Assembly: GCF_021389975.1 (NCBI RefSeq)
Contig: NZ_CP089981.1
Coordinates: forward strand, 3,249,501 to 3,313,500
DNA: 64,000 nucleotides
DNA from: Fulvivirga ulvae
Lineage (GTDB): Bacteria > Bacteroidota > Bacteroidia > Cytophagales > Cyclobacteriaceae
Reading direction: 5' to 3'
Positions 54,877 through 63,415 of the stretch are shown one piece after another. Positions within the stretch are counted from its first letter, which is position 1; each line of letters begins with the position of its first letter. The position numbers and the translations under genes are program-made. Below the pieces are notes generated by a model. It saw nothing but the letters and a program-made list of their open reading frames with translations, was not told where the DNA came from and searched no databases.

Positions 54877-54923
54877 CCCACCGTGATAATTCAATTCATT
54901 TATACAAAATCATATAAAAAATT

Positions 54924-55859
54924 ATGAAGATAACCGTAGTTGGGGCAGGTAATGTGGGCGCTACCTGTGCTGATGTACTAGCCTACAGAGAAATTGCCAA
55001 TGAAGTAGTACTTGTAGATATTAAAGAAGGTGTTGCCGAAGGCAAAGCGCTGGATATCTGGCAGAAGGCACCTATCAACCTTTATGATACAAGGACTGTC
55101 GGATCAACAAATGACTATTCAAAAACAGCCGGTTCTGATGTGGTTGTGATTACCTCGGGTCTTCCGAGAAAACCTGGTATGACCCGTGATGACCTTATCG
55201 AAACCAATGCGGGTATTGTAAAGTCAGTGACTGATAATGTTGTCAAGCACTCTCCCGAGGCTATCATCATTGTGGTTTCTAACCCACTTGATGTAATGAC
55301 TTACCAGGCTCACCTGAGCTCTAAACTGCCAAGAACAAAAGTAATGGGTATGGCCGGTATATTGGATACTGCCCGCTACAGAGCTTTCCTTGCTGAAGCA
55401 TTAAATGTTTCTCCTAAAGATATTCAGGCAGTGCTGATGGGCGGTCATGGTGATACTATGGTTCCTCTTCCAAGATATACTACAGTAGGTGGTATCCCTG
55501 TAACAGAGCTTATCGAAAAAGATAAACTGGATGCGATCATCGAAAGAACCAAGACCGGTGGTGGTGAATTGGTAAAACTGATGGGAACTTCTGCATGGTA
55601 TGCACCGGGTTCTGCTGCTGCTCAAATGGCTGAGGCTATTGTAAAAGATCAGAGAAGGGTATTCCCTGTGTGTGTGAAACTCGAAGGTGAGTATGGCATA
55701 GATAACTGCTACCTTGGTGTGCCTGTTATCCTGGGTAAAAATGGTATCGAAAAGATTATCGAACTGGATCTTAACGATGAAGAAAAGGCGCTTCTTAACA
55801 CTTCCAGAGACCACGTAAAAGAGGTAATGGAGGTTTTGGATAAGCTTAATTCAAAATAA
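54924..55859 (+). CDS. mdh: Malate dehydrogenase
   Basis: A 311-residue NAD-dependent enzyme. The Rossmann motif GAGNVGATCADVLA opens it. The substrate loop LPRKPGMTRDDL carries the Arg pair that favours malate over lactate. VVSNPLDVMTY and the catalytic GGHGDTMVPL follow. It interconverts malate and oxaloacetate in the TCA cycle. It has a possible promoter of its own and is followed by two tandem hairpins, so it is a single-gene unit. Confidence 0.97.
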   Translation: MKITVVGAGNVGATCADVLAYREIANEVVLVDIKEGVAEGKALDIWQKAPINLYDTRTVGSTNDYSKTAGSDVVVITSGLPRKPGMTRDDLIETNAGIVKSVTDNVVKHSPEAIIIVVSNPLDVMTYQAHLSSKLPRTKVMGMAGILDTARYRAFLAEALNVSPKDIQAVLMGGHGDTMVPLPRYTTVGGIPVTELIEKDKLDAIIERTKTGGGELVKLMGTSAWYAPGSAAAQMAEAIVKDQRRVFPVCVKLEGEYGIDNCYLGVPVILGKNGIEKIIELDLNDEEKALLNTSRDHVKEVMEVLDKLNSK

Positions 55860-55866
55860 TTAACAG

Positions 55867-55939
55867 CATATGGAGTGTGTAATTTCTCCATATGAAAACT
55901 TCGAAGGCCGCTTGGGGTAACTCTCAAGCGGCCTTTTTT
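55867..55939 (+). terminator. Two tandem hairpins after mdh
   Basis: The first stem is catatggag/ctccatatg (55867-55875, 55886-55894). The second is aaggccgcttg/caagcggcctt (55904-55914, 55925-55935) followed by a T-run. The second is a strong intrinsic terminator. The first may stabilise the mRNA end. Confidence 0.88.
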
Positions 55940-55989
55940 ACTACTTACTTTTATATTTGGTCTGATAAGGCTATATTAATAGACAGAAT

Positions 55990-56400
55990 ATGCCCAAATC
56001 AATGGCCGGATACTCCCAAACCCCTCTTGTAAAGAAGCTCGGTCTAAAAGAAGGGTACAAGTTGGTGCTGATCAATCAGCCTGATTATTACTTCAATCTT
56101 TTGGACGATTTACCAGATGTACAACTGGCAGATGAAAACGAGCAGGCCGATTTTCTCCACTTTTTTACGAAAGACATCGAAGAGCTAAAGGGTCGGCTCC
56201 CCGTATTGAAAAGCCGGATGAAGAAGAATGGAACCCTATGGATTTCGTGGCCCAAAAAAGCATCCAAGGTACCCACAACAGTTGATGAAAGTTTAGTGAG
56301 AGCCATCGGACTGGATACAGGTCTGGTAGATGTTAAAATATGTGCGGTGGATGAGGTATGGTCAGGGCTCAAGTTTATGTACCGAATAAAAGACAGATGA
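55990..56400 (+). CDS. DUF3052 family protein
   Basis: A 136-residue soluble protein. The features SMAGYSQTPLVKKLGLKEGY at the start and KGRLPVLKSRMKKNGTLWIS plus WPKKASKVPTTVDESLVRAI in the second half match DUF3052 proteins, which have a Rossmann-like shape. The function is not established. It overlaps the following lipoprotein gene by the ATGA motif at 56397-56400. Confidence 0.85.
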   Translation: MPKSMAGYSQTPLVKKLGLKEGYKLVLINQPDYYFNLLDDLPDVQLADENEQADFLHFFTKDIEELKGRLPVLKSRMKKNGTLWISWPKKASKVPTTVDESLVRAIGLDTGLVDVKICAVDEVWSGLKFMYRIKDR

Positions 56401-57041
56401 ACAGAGTTTTGCTTTTAATTATGGTATTTGTTACAGCAGGCTGCAACCAATACCGGCCAACAGAGGCCAGGTTAGAAATCACTAAGGATAATTTTAAGAA
56501 AAACAATGACCCGGTACAAGGTAACTTTAAAGAGGTAGGGTTGAAAGAAAAAATGTCTGCCCTCAGTTTAGGCGGAGCACGTAACATCGGTGAGTTTTTT
56601 GACCACAGGTTGATTTTTTACAAAGTAGATTACCCTGCCATGTCTATCGGGCGTTCGAGTGTGGAGGAGCTTGTTTTTTACTTTATGGATTCGGCTTTGG
56701 TTAAGTTACGGTACAAAGTGAGAGGAGATGTCTCTGACTTTCTGTTGGATTCCCTTGGACTTTCACGGTTTAAACCTCTCGATGAGTACAGCATGCAGCA
56801 ACTCGACAGTGGGAGTATTGTTCAGCGGTATGGCGGATATTATGAGCTTAACAAAAAACTTGAAAATTATGAACTCGTTTGGCGTGAAGGAAATACAGTG
56901 TCTCGTTTCAGGGTAAGTAACAGGGCAACGGATTCATTGATGACCTGCTTCTTTTACCACGAAATAGATGGTTACGACTCCAAAATCCGGGAAATGGAGC
57001 AGCTCTACAACGCTGTTGACCGGAATACTTACATCGATTAG
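56397..57041 (+). CDS. Lipoprotein of unknown function
   Basis: A 214-residue lipoprotein (MNRVLLLIMVFVTAGC, Cys16). An in-frame upstream ATG at 56358 is less likely because it lies inside the previous gene and adds no signal peptide. The mature part is alpha/beta (EFFDHRLIFYKVDYPAMSIG, YGGYYELNKKLENYELVWRE). It is translationally coupled (ATGA) to the DUF3052 gene. Its last bases overlap the convergent histidine kinase gene by 4. Confidence 0.82.
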   Translation: MNRVLLLIMVFVTAGCNQYRPTEARLEITKDNFKKNNDPVQGNFKEVGLKEKMSALSLGGARNIGEFFDHRLIFYKVDYPAMSIGRSSVEELVFYFMDSALVKLRYKVRGDVSDFLLDSLGLSRFKPLDEYSMQQLDSGSIVQRYGGYYELNKKLENYELVWREGNTVSRFRVSNRATDSLMTCFFYHEIDGYDSKIREMEQLYNAVDRNTYID

Positions 57042-58789
57042 TTGTCTGACAGGTTCGGTATTTCCAGGTTTACAGTAGTACCTTTTTTCTCAACCGAATT
57101 TAGTGCCACGTTACCCCGGAGCTTGTCAACTGTCTCCTTAACAATATAAAGCCCTAAACCCGACCCGGCATTGTCATCCGTGGCACGATAAAACATTTTG
57201 AAAACATTTTTCAGGTGGTCTTTGGGTATGCCTCGGCCATTGTCATTAATATTGATCCTTGCCGTTACATTATCCACAGCAATATCTATTTTAATGTAGG
57301 GGTCAGTGTGGTTACTGTATCTGATGGCGTTGGAAATAAGATTGTTGAAGATGACTTTTAGCCGTTTTTTATCAGAGCTGAAAGGCACGTCCTGCCTGAT
57401 GTCAATATCCTTTAGTATTTGCTTTTCTCCCGAGCTGTATTTTAGTTGATCAAAAATTTCATTGATCATTTCTTCAAACTCAATTCTTTCACTATCTACT
57501 TCAAGCCTTGCGTTTCTCGAGAGGTCAAGTATATCTTTAATAAATGTGTCCTGACGTTCGGCACTTTCGGCCACCATGGCGAGGTATTTTTTCATCATGG
57601 TGATATCTTCTTCCTTTTTCGCCAAGTTGACCAGCCCGAGTACGGAAGCAATAGGTGCGCGTAAATCGTGGGAAACACTGTAGACAAAATTGTCGAGTTC
57701 AATATTGGCCTTGCGTAACTTGCTGTTTGAAATCCTTGTTTTTTCCTCAATTTTTTTACGCATCTGGATCTCGTCATGCAGCTCCTGGGTACGCTCTTTT
57801 ACCTTTGTTTCCAGTTGTTCGTTGAACTTCTCTATGGCCTTTTGGGCAACGGTTCTTTCGTTCACCGTAGCATAAAGAATGATAGTGGAGATACTGATTA
57901 CCCCTATAAACACCTGAAGGATCAATCTGGAATTGGCTTCTGTGTTCAGCACAAAAGGCCCTTCGTTGTGAAGGGTGAAATATATGGCCAGAAGGGAGGC
58001 TATCAATATACCGGTCATGGTGGTTTGGAGGTTAAACCTGAAACCTAACCAAAGCAAGAAAGGCATAATTAAAAACGGAACGGACTTTTCTATGGTTGAT
58101 GAGATAGTGTCTAATTGAAGGCACATAACTATCAGGGCCAGGGCACCAATGAAAATTATACCCTCAACAATACGCTGCCAGTTGATCTCTATCTTAAAAT
58201 TGGCAGTCCATGAAATTACAAATGGGGTGATAATCAGTACACTGACCACATTGCTTAGCCACAGGCTGGAGAATGTAGAGATGGTTGCTTCTGAGGTAAT
58301 AATATGGTTAGACCACATGCTAAGCATGGATATTCCTGAACCCAATGTACACATGAGCAACGCGACTAAAAGGAAGATAAATACATGTGTCGTTTTTAAA
58401 AAAGGGTTGCGGACCCTGATCAGCTTTCGGATAAGGAAATGGCCAAAAAGTGCTTCCAGGGTATTTCCTATAGCTATAATGACCATCGCCATAACCACAG
58501 AAAATGAAAAAGTAATACCGAGATGGAGAAACACCATAGCAACGGCAATAAGCGACCCTATCGTTATTGCAGGCCAGGTTCGGTGCTTAAGAATGATAAG
58601 CAGCGCTAAGGCCAGGCCTGCCGGAGGCCATAGGGGAATGGTTTTGGTCTCACCAAAGGATAGCCACAAACCAAACTGGGCAGATGCGTAATAAAGAACT
58701 GAAACAACGACAATCTTTAGGTCATTGCTTTTTTTCAGCGTGGCAAAAGGTTTTAATGAAATGGCATTCATGGTAGTGTTATTTGCCAA
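57038..58789 (-). CDS. MASE1-type membrane histidine kinase
   Basis: A 583-residue sensor kinase. Residues ~25-315 are a MASE1-like domain of about eight to ten membrane helices (AQFGLWLSFGETKTIPLWPP, LALALLIILKHRTWPAITIG). A coiled coil (~320-360) leads to the HisKA domain with phospho-acceptor His374 in SVSHDLRAPIASVLGLV. The HATPase domain follows, with NGRGIPKDHLKNVF and GSGLGLYIVKETV. It has no receiver domain, and no response regulator gene is adjacent. The signal is unknown. Confidence 0.93.
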   Translation of the reverse strand: MANNTTMNAISLKPFATLKKSNDLKIVVVSVLYYASAQFGLWLSFGETKTIPLWPPAGLALALLIILKHRTWPAITIGSLIAVAMVFLHLGITFSFSVVMAMVIIAIGNTLEALFGHFLIRKLIRVRNPFLKTTHVFIFLLVALLMCTLGSGISMLSMWSNHIITSEATISTFSSLWLSNVVSVLIITPFVISWTANFKIEINWQRIVEGIIFIGALALIVMCLQLDTISSTIEKSVPFLIMPFLLWLGFRFNLQTTMTGILIASLLAIYFTLHNEGPFVLNTEANSRLILQVFIGVISISTIILYATVNERTVAQKAIEKFNEQLETKVKERTQELHDEIQMRKKIEEKTRISNSKLRKANIELDNFVYSVSHDLRAPIASVLGLVNLAKKEEDITMMKKYLAMVAESAERQDTFIKDILDLSRNARLEVDSERIEFEEMINEIFDQLKYSSGEKQILKDIDIRQDVPFSSDKKRLKVIFNNLISNAIRYSNHTDPYIKIDIAVDNVTARININDNGRGIPKDHLKNVFKMFYRATDDNAGSGLGLYIVKETVDKLRGNVALNSVEKKGTTVNLEIPNLSDN

Positions 58790-58865
58790 AGCTATAGTAC
58801 AACAACTGGTAAATATAGTAATAATTTTGTACTATTCAAGTAAACAGCGTATTACTCACCTGTCT

Positions 58866-59348
58866 CTACCATATATAGCCACCTGATGGAGGGGGGTAAT
58901 CACCCAGCATTCTCCTCAGAGTCATGACCTGCCCCAGGTGGTAGGAAAGGTGGGAGGCCATAGAGATGATTACATCATAACCGCTGTCATAATTGGGCGG
59001 ATGTTTCAGGTCTGCGCCGCCTTCAAGTAACTGCCTGGCCTCTTCGATTCCGTCAAGCAGGGCCTGGATGGCTGCCCATAGCTCATCCTCATCCGCAGGC
59101 GATTTGTCACATGGCCATCCGTCTTCTAGCAGGGGTACATCTGTCAGCTTTTGACCTTTGAGGTGTGCAATAAAGCGTACCTGCCAAAAGTTTATGTGTC
59201 CGATGAGCTGCCATATGGTATAAGGAGCACCTGGCAAAGAGGCTCCGGCCATTTTTGCTGTCAGGCCTTCCAGCACAGCTTTGGCCGGGAGGTGACTGTT
59301 ATAGCCATCAAGCGCATGGATCAGGGTTTTGTTGATAATCTCTTTCAT
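58866..59348 (-). CDS. DinB-like four-helix protein
   Basis: A 160-residue soluble protein with the metal-binding histidine pattern of the DinB superfamily: His in IWQLIGHINFWQV and the pair in MASHLSYHLGQVMTLRRML. DinB-like proteins form four-helix bundles that bind a divalent metal and act as thiol transferases or hydrolases, in many cases with unknown substrate. It is a single gene near the MASE1 kinase. Confidence 0.85.
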   Translation of the reverse strand: MKEIINKTLIHALDGYNSHLPAKAVLEGLTAKMAGASLPGAPYTIWQLIGHINFWQVRFIAHLKGQKLTDVPLLEDGWPCDKSPADEDELWAAIQALLDGIEEARQLLEGGADLKHPPNYDSGYDVIISMASHLSYHLGQVMTLRRMLGDYPPPSGGYIW

Positions 59349-59403
59349 TGTGGATCGGATTTAGTTCCCCTATGTTGAAGTCATAAAAAGTGGCAGCAAT
59401 GCC

Positions 59404-59755
59404 TTATCCTGTCGCAGGTTGCTTTAATGAGTCTTTATCAGGTGATGAACATCTCATTTCCATTACTTCATAATGCTGTACAAAAGGCTCCATTTCCAGC
59501 AGATTAGTCGGCGTCTTCCGGGTAGTACCTTGCCTTTTCATATTGTTCTCCGGCAAAGGCTCTGATAGAGTCCGTTGTATCCCAAAAGGTTATCAATAAG
59601 AAGTGGGTGATGTCGCCTTCAATCCTCTGCAATACCTGCAGGCCCAGGTTGCCCTTTGTACCGGAGTAGTCATGTAGACCGGTACGTTGAAGGTAGTTGA
59701 GATAATTGTCCTTTTTAGTGGTGGGCACTATGCCGTGCCATGTTCTGGTTATCAT
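59404..59755 (-). pseudogene. Monooxygenase-like (ABM-type) gene with a frameshift
   Basis: The first 83 codons (MITRTWHGIVPTTKKDNYLN, ...RAFAGEQYEKARYYPEDAD) end at a stop at 59504. The shifted frame continues directly as NLLEMEPFVQHYEVMEM and then RCSSPDKDSLKQPATG to a stop at 59404-59406. A single extra T near 59505 accounts for the break. The family's usual C-terminus (xxxVxHYEV) is thus present but out of frame. The gene is dead, or the base is a sequencing error. It is divergent from a CGNR regulator gene, 113 bases away. Confidence 0.7.
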
Positions 59756-59868
59756 GGTGTTACTGGTAAAGTTCGTTTTGATGGTATAAAATTAGAAAAT
59801 TTAATATTACTATCAAAAGCTGTTTAGGCGGTGATAAATATTTCTTCCCAATAGTAGCTATCTTTGTT

Positions 59869-60492
59869 GTGATGACACAAGAACGAAGCGTCGACAATAT
59901 CAGCCTGCATGGTGGCTGGCTTTGCCTGGATTTTATCAATACCGTGCATGAATGGACTGTTGCTGACCCTGAAGATTACTTAGGCACCTATGAGGATGTA
60001 TTGAGATGGTGCAGTAAACTGGGTGCTTTACCGTCGGAGGATATAAACCAGTTAAGGGAAGCGTACCTTCGATACAATGATAAAGAGTATAAGCTTCTAA
60101 GGCCTTTCATAGAGGGACGGGAGGTTTTATATAAGCTCTTTATATCTATCATCCGTCAGCAGCAGGTTATGGGAGACATGCAGGATAAATTTAATAAGCT
60201 GCTATCTGAGGCGTTGTCAAAATTAAGTGTTGATGTCGGTGCAGGCGAGGAGCCTTCCTATTACTGGGAAGGTAAGGAGTTGAAAAAACCTTTATATCCG
60301 GTTATCAAGTCAGCCTATGATCTGTTAATGTCAGGGAAGCTAAACCGCGTAAAGGAGTGTGGAGCCTGTGGGTGGGTATTTCTTGATAAAAGTAAGAACA
60401 ACAGCAGGCGCTGGTGCGATATGCAGGCCTGTGGCAGTGCAGTAAAAGCCAAAAGATATTACAGAAAGAAAAAGCAGGAAGAGCAGAATTAG
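59869..60492 (+). CDS. CGNR zinc-finger regulator (ABATE domain)
   Basis: A 207-residue protein. The N-terminal ABATE-like domain (LHGGWLCLDFINTVHEW, WCSKLGALPSEDINQLREAY) is followed at ~165-200 by a CGNR zinc finger (CGACGWVFLDKSKNNSRRWC, CGSAVKAKRYY). The zinc finger is probably DNA-binding, and the ABATE part may sense a small ligand. It is transcribed divergently from the frameshifted monooxygenase-like gene and may control it. This pairing is inferred from layout. Confidence 0.9.
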   Translation: MMTQERSVDNISLHGGWLCLDFINTVHEWTVADPEDYLGTYEDVLRWCSKLGALPSEDINQLREAYLRYNDKEYKLLRPFIEGREVLYKLFISIIRQQQVMGDMQDKFNKLLSEALSKLSVDVGAGEEPSYYWEGKELKKPLYPVIKSAYDLLMSGKLNRVKECGACGWVFLDKSKNNSRRWCDMQACGSAVKAKRYYRKKKQEEQN

Positions 60493-60640
60493 AGGGCTGG
60501 CAGAATTTTAGGGAGACCTTTAGTTTTTCACCTCTGTGCTTGACAGGCAGCATTTACTGGCAAGCTACAAAACATGGTTTGCTGAATTATCATCTTGCAA
60601 GCTTTATTTTCCTATGTGTTTCAGATGGACCTGGGATTGG

Positions 60641-61969
60641 TTATAGTTCAATAATGAAAGAGGTGCCCTGGCCGGGCACGGATTCTACCTGCAAAGTGCC
60701 GTTATGCAGCCTCACGATTTGTTTGGATAAAGCCAGGCCTATTCCTGATCCCCCTTTTTTGGTTGTGAAGAAAGGCACAAAAACCTGATCAATCTTATCT
60801 TCGTCAATACCCGGCCCATTATCGGCTATCGTTATCTTAACTTTGTCACGGCCATCGATGGCAATCTGTATTCGTGGATTTTCAGATTCCTCCAAAGCTT
60901 CCAGGGCGTTTTTTAAGATGTTGATGAGTACTTGGTCCAGCAGGTCAGTGTCGGCGATTATCTTGATGTCTTCTTTCGTATAGGTTATTTGAAAATCAAT
61001 GTTTCTGAGGTCAGGTTTAAGAAGTGTTTCAATCCTTTCCAGCATATCCTTAACACGTACTTCTTTAAAGTGTGGGGGAGGTATTCTGGTAAGGTTCCTG
61101 TATGCTTCGGTAAATGACTGGAGACCGGCACTCCGGCTTTTTACAGCATCCAAACCTGTCAGTACTTTTTGAATAGTATCCTGGTCAAGTGACCCGTTTC
61201 TGTTTTCTTTCTCAATAATCTCGTATAGGGTGCTGCTTAAAGAAGAAATAGGTGTAACGGAATTCATAATTTCATGCGTCAGCACCCTGATTAGTTTTTG
61301 CCATGCATCCATTTCGTTGGCATCGAGCTCATTTTTTATATTCTGAAAAGATACCAGTTTAAAGTATTGTCCGTGGAGCTTAAATTCAGAAGCATGGAGG
61401 CTCAACTGCAGCAACTGGTTGGCTATTTTAATTTTAACCAGCTTGTTTTCCCGGGGTTTTATATGGCGTATGGCCTTAAGCAGTTTCTTGTCTGTTCCCT
61501 CAAGTCCTTTGAGGTAGAGCAATTGTGGCTTGTGGAGGAGGCTTTTAAGTGCGCCATTCATCAGATGTATCTTCTCCTGTTCATCATAGCTCAGTATACC
61601 TACCCGGACATGATCGACGAGTGATTCAAGGTAAATATGCTGCACTTCTTTTTCAGAGCTTATAGTTTTAAACTTTTGCGTGATCTGATTGAAAGCCGAA
61701 TGTAACTCGTTGAATGACTTTCCTTTGGCGGTTTCTGAGAAAGTAGTGGTAAAATCGTTTTGAAGCAGGGCGAGTAAAAATGCAGCAAAATCCCTGTTGG
61801 TACGGTCTACATACCAAATGAATTCAACGATAGCTATTATCAGGAATATTGCAAAATATGTGCTCCTGAGATAGTTTTTGCTGACAAGGAAGAAGTAGAT
61901 CAGCATAGCCAGTAGCGCCGTAATAAGCAGTACCCTGAAAATGACATTGTATCTGAAACTTTTTCTCAT
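60641..61969 (-). CDS. NtrY-like membrane histidine kinase
   Basis: A 442-residue kinase with two N-terminal membrane helices (~8-55: YNVIFRVLLITALLAMLIYF, YFAIFLIIAIVEFIWYV). A PAS-like region (~110-210) precedes the HisKA-like domain with His232 in LTHEIMNSVTPISSLSST. The HATPase domain follows (NALEALEESENPRIQIAIDG, NGPGIDEDKID, KGGSGIGLALSKQIV). It is 21 bases downstream of the sigma-54 response regulator gene and forms a two-component pair with it. Confidence 0.94.
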   Translation of the reverse strand: MRKSFRYNVIFRVLLITALLAMLIYFFLVSKNYLRSTYFAIFLIIAIVEFIWYVDRTNRDFAAFLLALLQNDFTTTFSETAKGKSFNELHSAFNQITQKFKTISSEKEVQHIYLESLVDHVRVGILSYDEQEKIHLMNGALKSLLHKPQLLYLKGLEGTDKKLLKAIRHIKPRENKLVKIKIANQLLQLSLHASEFKLHGQYFKLVSFQNIKNELDANEMDAWQKLIRVLTHEIMNSVTPISSLSSTLYEIIEKENRNGSLDQDTIQKVLTGLDAVKSRSAGLQSFTEAYRNLTRIPPPHFKEVRVKDMLERIETLLKPDLRNIDFQITYTKEDIKIIADTDLLDQVLINILKNALEALEESENPRIQIAIDGRDKVKITIADNGPGIDEDKIDQVFVPFFTTKKGGSGIGLALSKQIVRLHNGTLQVESVPGQGTSFIIEL

Positions 61970-61990
61970 AGCTCTTGCCGGTTTGCCAAT

Positions 61991-63364
61991 TTATATTCCA
62001 TATTTTTCCATTCTTCTATACATGGCACCCCGAGAGAGCCCCAGTTCTTTGGCAGCATGGCTGATGTTGCCATTGTACTTTTTGATCGCGTTTTTGATTG
62101 CCCAGGCCTCAAGATTTTCCAGATTATAGTTTTCAAACAACTGTTCCTCCTTTTGGACATCTCCGGGAAGGGAAAAGTCCCGGCTTTGCAGTTCGTTGCC
62201 ATCGCTCATGATCACTGCCCGCTCTATGGCATGTTGCAGTTCCCGGATGTTGCCTGGCCAGTTATACTTCTGCAGTCTTTTGATGACACCTTCCGGCATA
62301 TAGAGCTTTTGCTTGTTATACTTTTTGCAATATATTTCTAAAAAGTATTTGGTAAGTAATGGAATGTCTTCGGTTCGTTTCCTTAAAGGTGGGATTGTAC
62401 ATTCAACAGTATTGATGCGGTAAAGCAAGTCCTCTCTGAAAGTACCCTCGTTGACCATATTATGCAGGTTGCTGTTGGTAGCGCAAATCACCCTTACATC
62501 AACTTCTATAGGGTGGTTTGTGCCGACTTTTATGATCTTTCTGCTTTGTAGCACAGTGAGTAGTTTGGCCTGTAGTGCCGGTGAAAGATTGCCGATTTCA
62601 TCCAGAAACAAGGTTCCCCCAGATGCTGCTTCGAATCGTCCTGTCCGGTCTTCTTTGGCATCGGTAAAGGCACCTTTTTTATGGCCAAAAAGTTCGCTTT
62701 CAAAAAGGTTCTCAGAAATAGAACCCAGGTCAACGCTGATAAACACCTGGTCTGCCCTGTTAGACTGGCGGTGGATGGCCCTTGCGGCTACCTCTTTTCC
62801 AGTACCATTCTCACCAAGAATAAGAACGTCTGCATCGGTTTTTGCCACCTTGTTAATAATAGTGAATACCTCTCTTATAGCTTTGGAATTGCCGATAATG
62901 TCACCAGCCTGATGATCAGCCGAAGAGGAAAGTATCTCCTGCTGCGACTTGAGATGGCGCACCTGCTTTTGCTGTTCAGATAGCTTTAAAGCAGTTTGTA
63001 CAGTAGCCAAAAGCCGTTCGTTTTGCCAGGGTTTAACAATAAAGTCCACGGCACCTTCCTTCATTGCCTCCACAGCCAGATTGACTTCGCCGTATGCTGT
63101 CATGAGTAGTACGCTGGTTTCCGGTGCTATCTCAAGGATTTCTTTCAGCCATTTCAAACCTTCTTTTCCGGAGGTCTCGCCCTGCTTAAAATTCATATCC
63201 AGCAGTACCACATCATAGGTTTGCTTGCGTAGTTCATCAGGTATGTTATTCGGAATACCTAAGGTATTTACCTCCGAGAAATATTGCTCCAGGAACATTT
63301 TCGCCGTCAGCAAAATGATCTCATCATCATCAACAATTAATATGCGCCCTTGTTGTTTCGTCAT
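61991..63364 (-). CDS. Sigma-54-dependent response regulator (NtrC family)
   Basis: A 457-residue regulator. The receiver domain (1-125) has the acidic pocket DDD at 12-14 and phospho-acceptor Asp56 in VVLLDMNFKQG. The AAA+ domain (~150-385) has Walker A GENGTGKE, the sigma-54 contact loop KKGAFTDAKE and Walker B LFLDEIGNLSPALQ. The C-terminal Fis-type HTH ends NISHAAKELGLSRGAMYRRM. It activates sigma-54 promoters after phosphorylation by the kinase encoded 21 bases downstream. The region just upstream of its start is the tandem repeat array, which might contain its own or its targets' binding sites. Confidence 0.96.
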   Translation of the reverse strand: MTKQQGRILIVDDDEIILLTAKMFLEQYFSEVNTLGIPNNIPDELRKQTYDVVLLDMNFKQGETSGKEGLKWLKEILEIAPETSVLLMTAYGEVNLAVEAMKEGAVDFIVKPWQNERLLATVQTALKLSEQQKQVRHLKSQQEILSSSADHQAGDIIGNSKAIREVFTIINKVAKTDADVLILGENGTGKEVAARAIHRQSNRADQVFISVDLGSISENLFESELFGHKKGAFTDAKEDRTGRFEAASGGTLFLDEIGNLSPALQAKLLTVLQSRKIIKVGTNHPIEVDVRVICATNSNLHNMVNEGTFREDLLYRINTVECTIPPLRKRTEDIPLLTKYFLEIYCKKYNKQKLYMPEGVIKRLQKYNWPGNIRELQHAIERAVIMSDGNELQSRDFSLPGDVQKEEQLFENYNLENLEAWAIKNAIKKYNGNISHAAKELGLSRGAMYRRMEKYGI

Positions 63365-63415
63365 AATTTTTAGTTCCTTATTTTCTTTACCAGTACCTTA
63401 AAGCCAGAATTTCCC

